Numbered from the stretch's first letter, positions 1-6,512 are shown. The stretch: DNA of 7,506 nucleotides from Pseudomonadota bacterium (GCA_021808205.1 JAKBCD010000071.1:1-7506); one strand, 5' to 3'. Notes: generated from the sequence alone by a model not told the origin. Numbers and translations are program-made.

Positions 1-269
1 AATGGAAGATCAGCCCTATCGACGAAAAGGCGCTGAAGCATTTCGACGACTACACCAAGGCCCGCAACGCCATGTTGATGGGCTCCGACAGCGCCGCCGC
101 CCCCTGGCTGGTGGTGCGCGCAGACGACAAGAAAGCTGCGCGCCTGGCCATCATCGCCGATCTGATCACCCGTATCGACTATAAGGACGCCTCGCCCCAC
201 GACGTCGACAATCAGCTGGTCTGCCGGTTCGATGAAACCTGCCTGACCAACGGTATGCTGGCGAGTTGA
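1..269 (+). CDS. ppk2: Polyphosphate kinase 2 (PPK2), C-terminal 88 codons; 5' end outside window
   Basis: The reading frame is open from base 3 to the TGA at 267-269. PPK2 enzymes move phosphate between polyphosphate and nucleoside di- or monophosphates in the cytoplasm. The visible part is the family's C-terminal end: it opens with WKISPIDEKAL, followed by HFDDYTKARNAML, then the block SDSAAAPWLVVRADDKKAARL and the closing helix around IIADLITRIDYKD. These match the usual PPK2 pattern of WK.SP.D, a DDY..A...M segment, and APW.VV..D.KK.AR. The Walker-type nucleotide-binding motifs lie upstream and cannot be seen, so the PPK2 subclass and substrate preference are undecided. The tail after the conserved core, ending in CLTNGMLAS, is not one I recognise as conserved. 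hisI begins 31 bases downstream on the same strand. Family assignment is confident; subclass is not. Confidence 0.86.
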   Translation, partial: WKISPIDEKALKHFDDYTKARNAMLMGSDSAAAPWLVVRADDKKAARLAIIADLITRIDYKDASPHDVDNQLVCRFDETCLTNGMLAS

Positions 270-300
270 CTTTCCTGGCCGCCGCCTCTCATCTCCTCGC

Positions 301-696
301 ATGAGCGACTTTGCGAAAATCCTCCCCGCCATGTCCTTCAATGCGGATGGCCTGGTGGCCGCCATTGCCCAGCAGCACGATACCGGCGAAGTGCTGATGC
401 TGGCCTGGATGAATGCGGAGTCGGTTAAGGAAACCCTGCGCACCGGCGAGGTCTGTTATTTCTCCCGCTCCCGTCAGAAGCTTTGGCGCAAAGGCGAAAC
501 CTCCGGCCAGGTACAAAGCCTGGTGGAGATGCGAATCGATTGCGACGGCGATGCGTTGCTCCTGCTCGTGGAGCAGAAAGGTGTGGCCTGCCACACCGGC
601 CGGCGCAGCTGTTTCTACACCGCCCTGCGCAATGACGAATTGACCGAGATCGCCTCGCCGCAGGTCCATCCCGACACACTTTACCGCCACACTTGA
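301..696 (+). CDS. hisI: Phosphoribosyl-AMP cyclohydrolase (HisI)
   Basis: This 131-residue cytoplasmic enzyme opens the adenine ring of phosphoribosyl-AMP, the third step of histidine biosynthesis. The diagnostic metal sites are visible. Asp80, Asp82 and Asp84 in DCDGDA are the expected Mg2+ ligands. Cys81, Cys97 and Cys104, in DCDGDA and GVACHTGRRSCFY, are the expected Zn2+ ligands. The motifs VLMLAWMN and YFSRSRQKLWRKGETSG are also typical. Length fits the stand-alone alphaproteobacterial form; there is no fused HisE phosphoribosyl-ATP pyrophosphatase domain. The ATG at 301 leaves the normal short N-terminus. It has no Shine-Dalgarno sequence, since the 31 bases before it are pyrimidine-rich, so translation may depend on coupling to ppk2 or on a leaderless or unstructured leader. 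No other his gene is in the window, which is usual where his genes are scattered. Confidence 0.96.
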   Translation: MSDFAKILPAMSFNADGLVAAIAQQHDTGEVLMLAWMNAESVKETLRTGEVCYFSRSRQKLWRKGETSGQVQSLVEMRIDCDGDALLLLVEQKGVACHTGRRSCFYTALRNDELTEIASPQVHPDTLYRHT

Positions 697-742
697 TCCA
701 GAGCCGGTAATTGGCGAAATAATCCCGGAACCAGAAAGCCTC

Positions 743-746
743 AGGA
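743..746 (+). promoter_or_regulatory. Ribosome binding site of the cytochrome c gene
   Basis: AGGA seven bases before the ATG at 754 is a good Shine-Dalgarno match. It supports that start over the in-frame ATG five codons later. The 57-base gap after hisI contains no clear terminator. A TTGATC (693-698) with an AT-rich stretch at 718-723 is a poor promoter candidate because the spacing is 19. Confidence 0.6.
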
Positions 747-753
747 ACACGCT

Positions 754-2397
754 ATGCCATCCAGAATGCCGAAACTGCCCGCTTTGCGCCCGCTGATTGC
801 CGCTGCGGCATTGGCATTGGGGCTGGGGGCCCTTGCCGTCAGCCGCACAGCGACAGCGGCGGACACGCAAGACTATCCTGCCGCCTCGCTCTCGCCCCCT
901 ACGGACCCGGCAGCCCTGATTGCCCGCGGCAAATATCTGGTCACCGCGGCGGATTGCATGCCCTGCCATACCGGCCCCGGCCATGCGCCGTTCTCTGGCG
1001 GGCTGATAATGCAAACCCCCTTTGGCGGTCTCTCCAGCCCCAACATCACCCCAGACAAAGCCACCGGCATCGGCAACTGGACTGATGCGCAATTCTACAA
1101 CGCGCTGCATTACGGCACCTCTCCGGGCCGGAATTTCCTGGTGTTTCCGAAATTTCTCTACCCGGCAATGCCTTATACCTCCTACACCAAGCTCTCTTAC
1201 CCGGATGTGATGGCGATCAAGGCGTATCTTGACTCACTGCCGCCCGTATCGGCGCCGCGCCTGCCCAGTAGCCTGACATTCCCGTTCAACCAGCGGCCAG
1301 TGCTGCTGGGCTGGCGCATCCTGTTCTTCCGCCCCGGCCCCATGCACATGAACCCGGCCTGGGATGAGCATATGAAGAACGGTGCGTATCTTACCGTCGC
1401 TCTGGGCCATTGTGGCGAATGCCACACCCCGCGCAACATCATGGAAGCCATGATCCAAAGCAAAGCCTACGCGGGCGCACCTATCGACAATCTCTTTGCC
1501 CCCAATATTTCCTCCGATAAAGCCTTCGGCGTGGGTGGCTGGACGAAAGCTGACCTCGTTGCCTATCTGCATGACGACGGCAATATGGTGAAAGGTTCAC
1601 CATATGGCGCCATGGGCGACATGACGGACCATTCCACGAGCCTTATCCCGGTCTCGGATGACCAGGACATCGCGACCTATCTGCAAACCGCCACCAAGCC
1701 GCAGCTTATCTTGCCAGCTCCAACAATTGTCGGCGCCGATGCCTCCATCGCGCGCGGCGAAAAACTCTATGCCACCAATTGTGCCGGCTGCCACGGCGCT
1801 ACTGGCGGCGGTATGCCGCCAAAATTAGTGCCAAACCTGGCGGGGAACGACTCTGTTACCGCCGAGCTACCCTATAACGTGATCGGCGCCGTAATCGCCG
1901 GGCTGGATAGCTGGCAGAAGAATGGCCCCAAAATGCCGGCCTTCGGTGCGCAGTTCTCTGACCAGCAGATCGCCGATATCACTAATTACGTCCGCACCGC
2001 CTGGGGGAATAACAGCAACGCGGATGCGACCCCAGCCGAAGTGATGAAATTGCGCGGCATCGGCGAGCTGCCGCCGGCTGCCTCCCAGGCGGCCGACAAG
2101 CTGGGTTGCCCGCGCGTCTCATCCGCAGGCGGGGTGGATACGGTGGCCGACCCCGGCGACGGGCTACTGAACAGCTATCAGGGCGCTACGGCGGCGGCGA
2201 TGCCCAACCGCACCGCCGCACTGATTGCGGCCGTGCGGGCAAATAACAGCTCGATCAGCCAAGCGGACCTCACCAACACCCTGGTGGCAGCATATTGCCC
2301 GGTACTGGCTAATACACCCGGCATGAGCCTCTCAGACAAACGAAACGCTCTGAAGGCGTTCATTGCCGCCGCACAGCCAATGATCAGCGCGCACTGA
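754..2397 (+). CDS. Secreted tri-haem cytochrome c (alcohol/gluconate dehydrogenase cytochrome-subunit type) with C-terminal extension
   Basis: The 547-residue protein has a Sec signal peptide: basic residues (MPSRMPKLPALRP), a hydrophobic Ala/Leu core at about 14-29, and probable cleavage near A33-T-A35. Three CxxCH haem sites follow: CMPCH at 68-72, CGECH at 220-224 and CAGCH at 343-347. Likely axial Met ligands are M139 (in PAMPYTSY), M287 or M290, and M394 (in GPKMPAFG). The order and blocks such as RGKYLVTAADC, FGGLSSPNITPD and YLTVALGHCGECHTPRN match the tri-haem subunit of membrane PQQ-alcohol dehydrogenase (AdhB) and flavin gluconate/sorbitol dehydrogenases. Those subunits pass electrons from the periplasmic dehydrogenase to ubiquinone. 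No catalytic dehydrogenase subunit is adjacent, so the partner is unknown. Residues from about 421 to 547 lie beyond the third haem domain and include C452 and C515; this tail is longer than in the AdhB forms I know (about 470 residues). Family is confident; substrate and partner are not. Confidence 0.9.
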   Translation: MPSRMPKLPALRPLIAAAALALGLGALAVSRTATAADTQDYPAASLSPPTDPAALIARGKYLVTAADCMPCHTGPGHAPFSGGLIMQTPFGGLSSPNITPDKATGIGNWTDAQFYNALHYGTSPGRNFLVFPKFLYPAMPYTSYTKLSYPDVMAIKAYLDSLPPVSAPRLPSSLTFPFNQRPVLLGWRILFFRPGPMHMNPAWDEHMKNGAYLTVALGHCGECHTPRNIMEAMIQSKAYAGAPIDNLFAPNISSDKAFGVGGWTKADLVAYLHDDGNMVKGSPYGAMGDMTDHSTSLIPVSDDQDIATYLQTATKPQLILPAPTIVGADASIARGEKLYATNCAGCHGATGGGMPPKLVPNLAGNDSVTAELPYNVIGAVIAGLDSWQKNGPKMPAFGAQFSDQQIADITNYVRTAWGNNSNADATPAEVMKLRGIGELPPAASQAADKLGCPRVSSAGGVDTVADPGDGLLNSYQGATAAAMPNRTAALIAAVRANNSSISQADLTNTLVAAYCPVLANTPGMSLSDKRNALKAFIAAAQPMISAH

Positions 2398-2428
2398 GAG
2401 GGCAAAGCCCGGGGCCCGGGGCCTTGGC

Positions 2429-3565
2429 ATGACCAGAATCTTCATCATCGCTGGTGAGGCCAGCGGCGATGTGCTCGGTTTCAGGCTGATGCAGGCGTTG
2501 CGCGCACAGAACCCCGCCGTGACGTTCTCTGGTATCGGCGGCGCGCGGATGGCCGAAGCTGGGCTTGTCTCTATCTTCCCGATGCAGGAGCTGGCTTTGA
2601 TGGGCCTAGCGGAAATCCTGCCGAACCTACTGAAGCTGAAAAAACGCCTGGCCCAGACCATCGAGGCCATCCGGGTACAAAAGCCCGATATTCTGCTCAC
2701 CATAGACAGCCCCGGCTTTACCTTACGGGTGCTGAAGGCCGTCGGCACCAGCGGCCCGAAGCGCGTGCATTACGTCGCGCCGCAGGTCTGGGCCTGGCGG
2801 CAGGAGCGCGTGAAGCATTTTCCGGGATTGTGGGAGGAACTGCTCTGCCTGCTGCCCTTCGAGCCGGAATTCTTCGCTCAACATGGCCTGCATCCGGTGT
2901 TCACAGGCCACCCCGTGCTGGAATCCGGCGCTGACAAGGGCGATGCCGTCCGGTTCCGTGCCATCCATAATCTAAACCCAGATGCAGTACCGCTGGTGTT
3001 GATGCCAGGCTCGCGGGTGACGGAAACCAGGCGCCTGCTGCCGGTTTTCAAGGACACGCTGACCCTGTTGCAGCCGCAATTTCCAGGGCTGGCCCCGGTT
3101 TTGGCGGCGGCTTCTGGCATTGCCGAGGCGGTTGCTGCGCATACCGCGGACTGGCCGGTGAAGCCGATCATCGTGCGCGATGTCTCCGCGCGCTACGATG
3201 CCTTCGCCGCGGCAAAAGCGGCATTGACGAAATCCGGCACTTCGACGCTGGAGCTTGCCATGGCAGGCGTGCCAATGGCGGTAACCTACCGGGTGAACCC
3301 GATCTCCGCCGCCATTGGCCGGCGGCTGATCAAGGTACCCTATGTCGCGATGATTAATCTGCTCGCGGGCCGAGCACTGGTGCCGGAACTGCTGCAAGAG
3401 GATTGCCGGGCGGACCGCCTGGCCCAGACCGTGCTTGGCCTGCTGCGTGACCCCGCACAGGCCGCGGCCCAGCGGGCCGGGTTCGCCGCTGCCTTGGCTA
3501 GCCTGCAGGCGCCCGAAGGGATGCCATCGGCGGCCGCAGCGAAGGCGATTCTGCATCTCTCTTGA
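2429..3565 (+). CDS. lpxB: Lipid-A-disaccharide synthase (LpxB)
   Basis: This 378-residue glycosyltransferase of family GT19 joins UDP-2,3-diacylglucosamine to lipid X, giving the lipid A disaccharide at the inner face of the cytoplasmic membrane. Visible motifs are the N-terminal IAGEASGD (7-14), IDSPGF with D93, YVAPQVWAWR, LLPFEPEFF, MPGSR (PGSR at 193-196), and the nucleotide-sugar site KSGTSTLELA (268-277). Length agrees with the family (about 380). The ATG at 2429 is placed correctly because GEASGD normally begins about eight residues in. Its Shine-Dalgarno is poor, and the 31-base gap after the cytochrome gene is a GC-rich partly palindromic run (2407-2423). lpxB usually sits with lpxD, fabZ, lpxA and lpxI; none is seen here, so this copy is detached or the cluster is split. 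A probable terminator follows. Confidence 0.97.
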   Translation: MTRIFIIAGEASGDVLGFRLMQALRAQNPAVTFSGIGGARMAEAGLVSIFPMQELALMGLAEILPNLLKLKKRLAQTIEAIRVQKPDILLTIDSPGFTLRVLKAVGTSGPKRVHYVAPQVWAWRQERVKHFPGLWEELLCLLPFEPEFFAQHGLHPVFTGHPVLESGADKGDAVRFRAIHNLNPDAVPLVLMPGSRVTETRRLLPVFKDTLTLLQPQFPGLAPVLAAASGIAEAVAAHTADWPVKPIIVRDVSARYDAFAAAKAALTKSGTSTLELAMAGVPMAVTYRVNPISAAIGRRLIKVPYVAMINLLAGRALVPELLQEDCRADRLAQTVLGLLRDPAQAAAQRAGFAAALASLQAPEGMPSAAAAKAILHLS

Positions 3566-3572
3566 GTCGACC

Positions 3573-3624
3573 AAACAGCTCATTAACCATTTTTTGGTTA
3601 ATTCATGACGAGGCTGTTTTTCTT
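3573..3624 (+). terminator. Probable terminator of lpxB (nested hairpin plus T run)
   Basis: An inner perfect 8-bp stem, ATTAACCA (3582-3589) with TGGTTAAT (3595-3602), has a TTTTT loop. It sits inside an outer 7-bp stem, AAACAGC (3573-3579) with GCTGTTT (3613-3619). The outer stem runs into TTTTTCTT (3617-3624), as expected for an intrinsic terminator eight bases after the lpxB stop. The stems are AT-rich, so strength is uncertain. On the minus strand the T tract is poor, so it is less convincing for maeB. Confidence 0.55.
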
Positions 3625-3640
3625 AAAGCGTTGAACTTTT

Positions 3641-3700
3641 AGAGCGCGATGGCTTCAGGTTCGCTCACTTCAGGAGCGAGCCTGAAGTCTGAATCGCTCT
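3641..3700. repeat. Palindromic element A (imperfect 60-base hairpin)
   Basis: The outer arms are AGAGCG (3641-3646) and CGCTCT (3695-3700). The inner arms are CTTCAGG (3653-3659) and CCTGAAG (3681-3687), then a T-G wobble, then TCGCTC (3661-3666) and GAGCGA (3674-3679) around a 7-base loop. The inner stem is 13 Watson-Crick pairs plus one wobble. The loop ACTTCAG partly repeats the stem, suggesting internal duplication. There is no T run, so it is not a typical terminator. Confidence 0.72.
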
Positions 3701-3730
3701 CTATCTTATTGTTTTAGAGGGAGATTCACA

Positions 3731-3763
3731 TTTAGAGCGGATCACGACGTGATTCGCTCTAAA
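3731..3763. repeat. Palindromic element B (33-base, 15-pair hairpin)
   Basis: TTTAGAGCG (3731-3739) pairs with CGCTCTAAA (3755-3763). After one G-T wobble the stem continues as ATCAC with GTGAT around a 3-base loop at 3746-3748. It is almost fully symmetrical about base 3747. It could form on either strand. CTCTAAAA at 3757-3764 could alternatively pair with TTTTAGAG at 3712-3719 or 3637-3644. Confidence 0.75.
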
Positions 3764-3826
3764 AGCATCCGGCGCTAGCTGAATGCTCTAAACTTATGTC
3801 TGAGCGAGCAATTTCATGCGTTTATC

Positions 3827-3844
3827 TTGACGCCGCCGCGTCAA
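3827..3844. repeat. Short perfect hairpin TTGACGC/GCGTCAA
   Basis: TTGACGC (3827-3833) and GCGTCAA (3838-3844) are perfectly complementary around CGCC. The left arm resembles a -35 box, but no -10 box lies at suitable spacing, so I do not call a promoter. It lies between two GCTCTAAA half-sites and probably belongs to the same palindrome-rich spacer. Role unknown. Confidence 0.5.
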
Positions 3845-3991
3845 TCTAAGTGCATATTGCTCTAAAAACCCTCGAAAGACGTCGCGCGCCTTCGTATAGA
3901 CTGCTGAAGCGGAATCGGTTTCATCCGACGAGTCGAATCTCCTGTTTTAGGTCAGACCGTTAATTATTTGCTACCCTTCTGCCGCTCCCGT

Positions 3992-6268
3992 TTACTTCGC
4001 AGCGGCCAATGCCGCCTCCATGGCCGCGACGGCTGAAAGATTGATAATCCCGCGCGCCGTGGTGCTGGGCACGGCGATATGCAATGGCTTCTGCAGCCCC
4101 ATCAGCATCGGCCCGACGGTTACGGCCTCGCCGGTTGCTTTCACCAGATTATAAGCGATGTTGGCAGAATCAATATTTGGGAAGATCAGCAGATTGGCGG
4201 TGCCAGTTAATGTTGAGTCGGGCAAGGCCTGCGAGCGGATCTGCTCGGCCAAAGCTGCATCGGCGTGCATTTCGCCGTCCACCTCCAGATTTGGGTCCAT
4301 GGCGTGGATCAACCCCAGCGCCTTTCGCATTTTTCTGGCCGTTGGCGAGTTGGACGCGCCGAAACTGGAATGCGAGAGCAACGCCACCTTCGGGGCCATC
4401 CCGAAATGCCTTACCGCATCCGCCGCCATCAAGGTCATCTCGGCGACCTCCTCGCAGGTGGGGTCGACATTCACATGCGTGTCGCAGAAAAACAGCGGCC
4501 CGGCCTGCAAGATTAACGCTGTCATCGCATAAACCCGGCCGCTGCTGGATTTGCGCGGCACGATCGGCAATGCGTACTGGAACTGGCGCCACCAATCCCC
4601 CTTGCCGCCGCAGATGGCGGCATCCGCATCGCCCTGCTGCAGTAGCATCGCCGCCGCCACAGTGGGGCGTCTGCGAACATGCCGGGCCGCCGCATCCGGC
4701 GGGGTGCCACGCCTGCACACACGTTTTGAGTAGGCCGCCAGCAGGCGCTCATACAGCGCCGTGTCACGGTCGAGATCGATGATCTGCACATCTGCCCCTG
4801 GCGTGAGGCGCAGGCCAAGGGAATGGATCTTCGCCGTGATTGTCTCGGTATTGCCAAGCAAAATCGGCCTAGCCATGGCATCGTCCACCACACTCTGCAC
4901 GGCGCGCAGCGTGCGCTCATCCTCGCCCTCGGCATAGACGATGCGAGGTTTGGTCTTGCGCGCTACCTCAATAACCGGGCGTAGCAGCTGGCCGGAGCGG
5001 TAAACGAAGCGCTCAAGCTCGTGCATATAGGTTTCGAAATTGACAATCGGCTTGCGGGCGACGTTCTCATCCATCGCCGCCTGCGCCACGGCGGGCGCCA
5101 CATGCAAGATGAGCCTGGGGTCGAAGGGTTTGGGAATGATGTAGTCCGGCCCGAATTTAGGCGCCCGCCCGCCATAGGCGGCGGCCACGGTATCAGATGC
5201 CTCGACCTGGGCCAGATTGGCGATGGCGCGGGTTGCCGCGAGCTTCATGCCCTCGGTGATCGCCGTGGCCCGCACATCCAAGGCACCCCGGAAGATGAAG
5301 GGAAAGCAGAGAACATTGTTAACCTGATTCGGCATGTCCGACCGGCCGGTGGCCATGATCGCGTCCGGGCGCACGCGCCGCACGATCTCAGGCATGATCT
5401 CGGGCTCGGGGTTGGCGAGAGCGAGGATAAGCGGGTTGGGGGCAAACAGATGCAGCCACTCTTCCTTCAGCACGCGCGGGGCGGAGAGGCCAAGAAAGAT
5501 ATCCACGCCGGAGAGCACCTCGGAGAGGCTGCGCGCACCCGTCTCACGGGCCACATCCACCAAAGTCGGGTCCAGATTGGGCCGGCCCTTATACACCACG
5601 CCGTCCTTGTCGGTCATGGTGATGTTCTCGGGCTTCGCTCCCAGCGCCTTGAGGATACTCACGCAGGAAAGTGCCGCGGCCCCCGCGCCGGAGGTGACGA
5701 TCTTCACGTCCTCGATCTTCTTGTTCTGCACGATCAGGCTGTTCAGCACCGCTGCCCCCACGATGATCGCGGTACCATGCTGGTCGTCATGGAAAACCGG
5801 AATCTTCATCTTTTCGCGCAGCGTCTGCTCGATCTTGAAGCATTCCGGGGCCTTGATGTCCTCCAGATTGATACCGCCGAAGCTGGGCTCCAGCCGGGCG
5901 ACGGTTTCGATGAACTTTTCGGGGTCTTGCTCGTCGATCTCGATATCGAAAGAGTCGATCCCGGCGAATTTCTTGAACAGGACGGCCTTGCCCTCCATTA
6001 CCGGCTTGCCGGCAAGTGCTCCGATATTGCCCAGCCCCAGCACCGCCGTGCCGTTGGTGATCACGGCGACAAGATTGGCGCGGGAGGTGAGGTCAAAAGA
6101 GAGGTCCGGCTCCTCCTTGATCGCATCGCAAGCGGCGGCGACACCAGGCGAATAGGCCAGCGAGAGATCCCGCGAGGTTTCCATGCGCTTGGTGGCGACG
6201 ATGGAGAGCTTTCCTGGCCTGGGGAAGCGATGGTATTCCAGCGCCGCCTTGCGTAAGTCGTCATCCAT
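3992..6268 (-). CDS. maeB: NADP-dependent malic enzyme, hybrid with C-terminal phosphotransacetylase-like domain
   Basis: From the ATG read at 6268-6266 the protein is 758 residues, matching MaeB-type hybrid malic enzymes (about 760). It decarboxylates malate to pyruvate with reduction of NAD(P)+ in the cytoplasm. The malic enzyme part holds catalytic Tyr39 in YSPGV, Lys94 in EGKAVLFKKFAG, metal ligands Glu136/Asp137 in NLEDIKAPECF and Asp162 in FHDDQHGTAI, and the dinucleotide loop GAGAAA (193-198). From about residue 430 comes the phosphate acetyl/butyryl-transferase domain: IVYAEGEDERTLRAV, RRPTVAAAM, DTHVNVDPT, ALLSHSSFGASNSPTARKMR. In hybrid enzymes this domain is known mainly as an acetyl-CoA-sensing regulatory and oligomerisation module, not an active Pta. 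NADP preference follows the family and is not shown here. The start is fixed by a strong Shine-Dalgarno six bases upstream; the longer frame to 6433 reads through tRNA-Leu and is not genuine. It converges with lpxB. Confidence 0.96.
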   Translation of the reverse strand: MDDDLRKAALEYHRFPRPGKLSIVATKRMETSRDLSLAYSPGVAAACDAIKEEPDLSFDLTSRANLVAVITNGTAVLGLGNIGALAGKPVMEGKAVLFKKFAGIDSFDIEIDEQDPEKFIETVARLEPSFGGINLEDIKAPECFKIEQTLREKMKIPVFHDDQHGTAIIVGAAVLNSLIVQNKKIEDVKIVTSGAGAAALSCVSILKALGAKPENITMTDKDGVVYKGRPNLDPTLVDVARETGARSLSEVLSGVDIFLGLSAPRVLKEEWLHLFAPNPLILALANPEPEIMPEIVRRVRPDAIMATGRSDMPNQVNNVLCFPFIFRGALDVRATAITEGMKLAATRAIANLAQVEASDTVAAAYGGRAPKFGPDYIIPKPFDPRLILHVAPAVAQAAMDENVARKPIVNFETYMHELERFVYRSGQLLRPVIEVARKTKPRIVYAEGEDERTLRAVQSVVDDAMARPILLGNTETITAKIHSLGLRLTPGADVQIIDLDRDTALYERLLAAYSKRVCRRGTPPDAAARHVRRRPTVAAAMLLQQGDADAAICGGKGDWWRQFQYALPIVPRKSSSGRVYAMTALILQAGPLFFCDTHVNVDPTCEEVAEMTLMAADAVRHFGMAPKVALLSHSSFGASNSPTARKMRKALGLIHAMDPNLEVDGEMHADAALAEQIRSQALPDSTLTGTANLLIFPNIDSANIAYNLVKATGEAVTVGPMLMGLQKPLHIAVPSTTARGIINLSAVAAMEAALAAAK

Positions 6269-6274
6269 GCCCAA

Positions 6275-6284
6275 CTCCCTCTCC
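6275..6284 (-). promoter_or_regulatory. Ribosome binding site deciding the maeB start
   Basis: On the minus strand GGAGAGGGAG ends six bases before the ATG at 6268. This strong purine run fixes the start at MDDDLRKAAL, which agrees with the normal N-terminus of the family, and argues against the 55-codon upstream extension. Confidence 0.8.
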
Positions 6285-6303
6285 GTTATAGACGCTCTAA
6301 CGG
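6283..6303. promoter_or_regulatory. Inverted repeat just upstream of maeB (possible operator)
   Basis: CCGTTA (6283-6288) and TAACGG (6298-6303) form a perfect 6-bp dyad with a 9-base centre. One arm overlaps the first bases of the maeB Shine-Dalgarno. The centre contains GCTCTAA, seven bases of the octamer found in the spacer after maeB. It could be a repressor site, a weak leader hairpin, or chance. No binding family can be named. Confidence 0.3.
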
Positions 6304-6323
6304 TTTCATGGCCCAAGCAAGCC

Positions 6324-6341
6324 GGGGAGGCAACATGCCCC
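6324..6341 (-). other. GC-rich bulged hairpin between tRNA-Leu and maeB
   Basis: On the minus strand GGGGCA pairs with TGCC and CC, with a single bulged T and a 3-base loop. No T run follows, so this is not a convincing terminator for the tRNA. It could assist release of the tRNA 3' end or be incidental. Confidence 0.3.
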
Positions 6342-6383
6342 GCCATGAGTTTTCCGAAGGCCAGTTTTTCAGGAAGGAGAGTT

Positions 6384-6469
6384 TGGTGCGGTCGAGAAGA
6401 CTCGAACTTCCAAGGGGTTTCCCCCACAAGCACCTCAAGCTTGCGCGTCTACCATTTCGCCACGACCGC
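6384..6469 (-). tRNA. tRNA-Leu, anticodon GAG
   Basis: The minus strand from 6469 to 6387 folds as a class II tRNA. The acceptor stem is GCGGTCG with CGACCGC, the D arm contains GAAATGGTAGAC, and the anticodon stem is CAAGC with GCTTG. The loop TTGAGGT carries anticodon GAG at 6436-6434. A long variable arm, GGGG/CCCC with an AAA loop, is typical of leucine, serine and bacterial tyrosine tRNAs. The T loop TTCGAGT is normal, and A is the discriminator as expected for leucine. The CCA end is encoded (6386-6384). It reads CUC and CUU leucine codons. The 5' end is 24 bases from the divergent lipB start, and maeB starts 115 bases downstream on the same strand with no clear terminator between. Confidence 0.96.
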
Positions 6470-6483
6470 ATCGAGGCCGGGAG

Positions 6484-6512
6484 CCTATAGACCATGATTT
6501 CAGGGCCTGCAA
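6484..6512 (-). promoter_or_regulatory. Probable promoter of tRNA-Leu, overlapping the lipB start
   Basis: On the minus strand TTGCAG (-35, 6512-6507) and TATAGG (-10, 6489-6484) are separated by exactly 17 bases. This predicts transcription beginning about six to nine bases before the mature tRNA 5' end at 6469. The -35 box lies inside the lipB reading frame (codons 5-7) and the -10 box just before its ATG. On the plus strand the same -10 region reads TATAGA (6486-6491) but has no good -35 partner. Confidence 0.6.

Larger units (their letters stand above)
3637..3867. repeat. Cluster of intergenic palindromes sharing the octamer TTTAGAGC/GCTCTAAA
   Basis: The octamer TTTAGAGC occurs at 3638-3645 and 3731-3738. 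Its complement GCTCTAAA occurs at 3756-3763, 3785-3792 and 3859-3866. A one-mismatch copy, TTTAGAGG, is at 3713-3720. Some pair into hairpins (listed separately); others are lone half-sites. The cluster fills the spacer between the converging ends of lpxB and maeB and has no supported ORF. It looks like the short palindromic extragenic elements common in alphaproteobacterial chromosomes (REP/RIME-like). I cannot assign it to a named family. From 3868 to 3991 I see no further gene or convincing signal. Confidence 0.7.

Noticed and set aside
289..1110. A 273-codon minus-strand frame across hisI and the cytochrome start.
   Set aside because: It covers two well-supported genes and the gap between them, with Gly/Arg-rich sequence and no recognisable domain.
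2972..3583. A 203-codon minus-strand frame antisense to lpxB.
   Set aside because: It lies entirely opposite conserved lpxB codons apart from a few bases and has no family signature.
3827..3858. TTGACG with CATATT, considered as a promoter for a small RNA in the spacer.
   Set aside because: The spacing is 20 bases, the -35 is one arm of a hairpin, and no clear terminator-bounded RNA follows.
3637..3867. The repeated octamers, considered as a CRISPR array.
   Set aside because: The units are only about 8 bases, occur in both orientations and have irregular spacing.
3981..4006. GCCGCT/AGCGGC inverted repeat over the maeB stop, considered as a maeB terminator.
   Set aside because: The loop is 14 bases, the stem only 6, and no T tract follows on the minus strand.
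5021..6256. A 411-codon open frame antisense to maeB, and a 273-codon one at 5334-6155.
   Set aside because: They are compositional shadows of a GC-rich gene; the translations are low-complexity and resemble no family, while maeB has full motifs.
6283..6288. TATAAC on the minus strand, considered as a maeB -10 box.
   Set aside because: No -35 box lies at 16-18 bases, and transcription would begin inside the Shine-Dalgarno.
6269..6433. A 55-codon upstream extension of the maeB frame, giving 813 residues.
   Set aside because: It begins inside tRNA-Leu, has no family similarity, and the strong ribosome site plus conserved N-terminus place the start at 6268.
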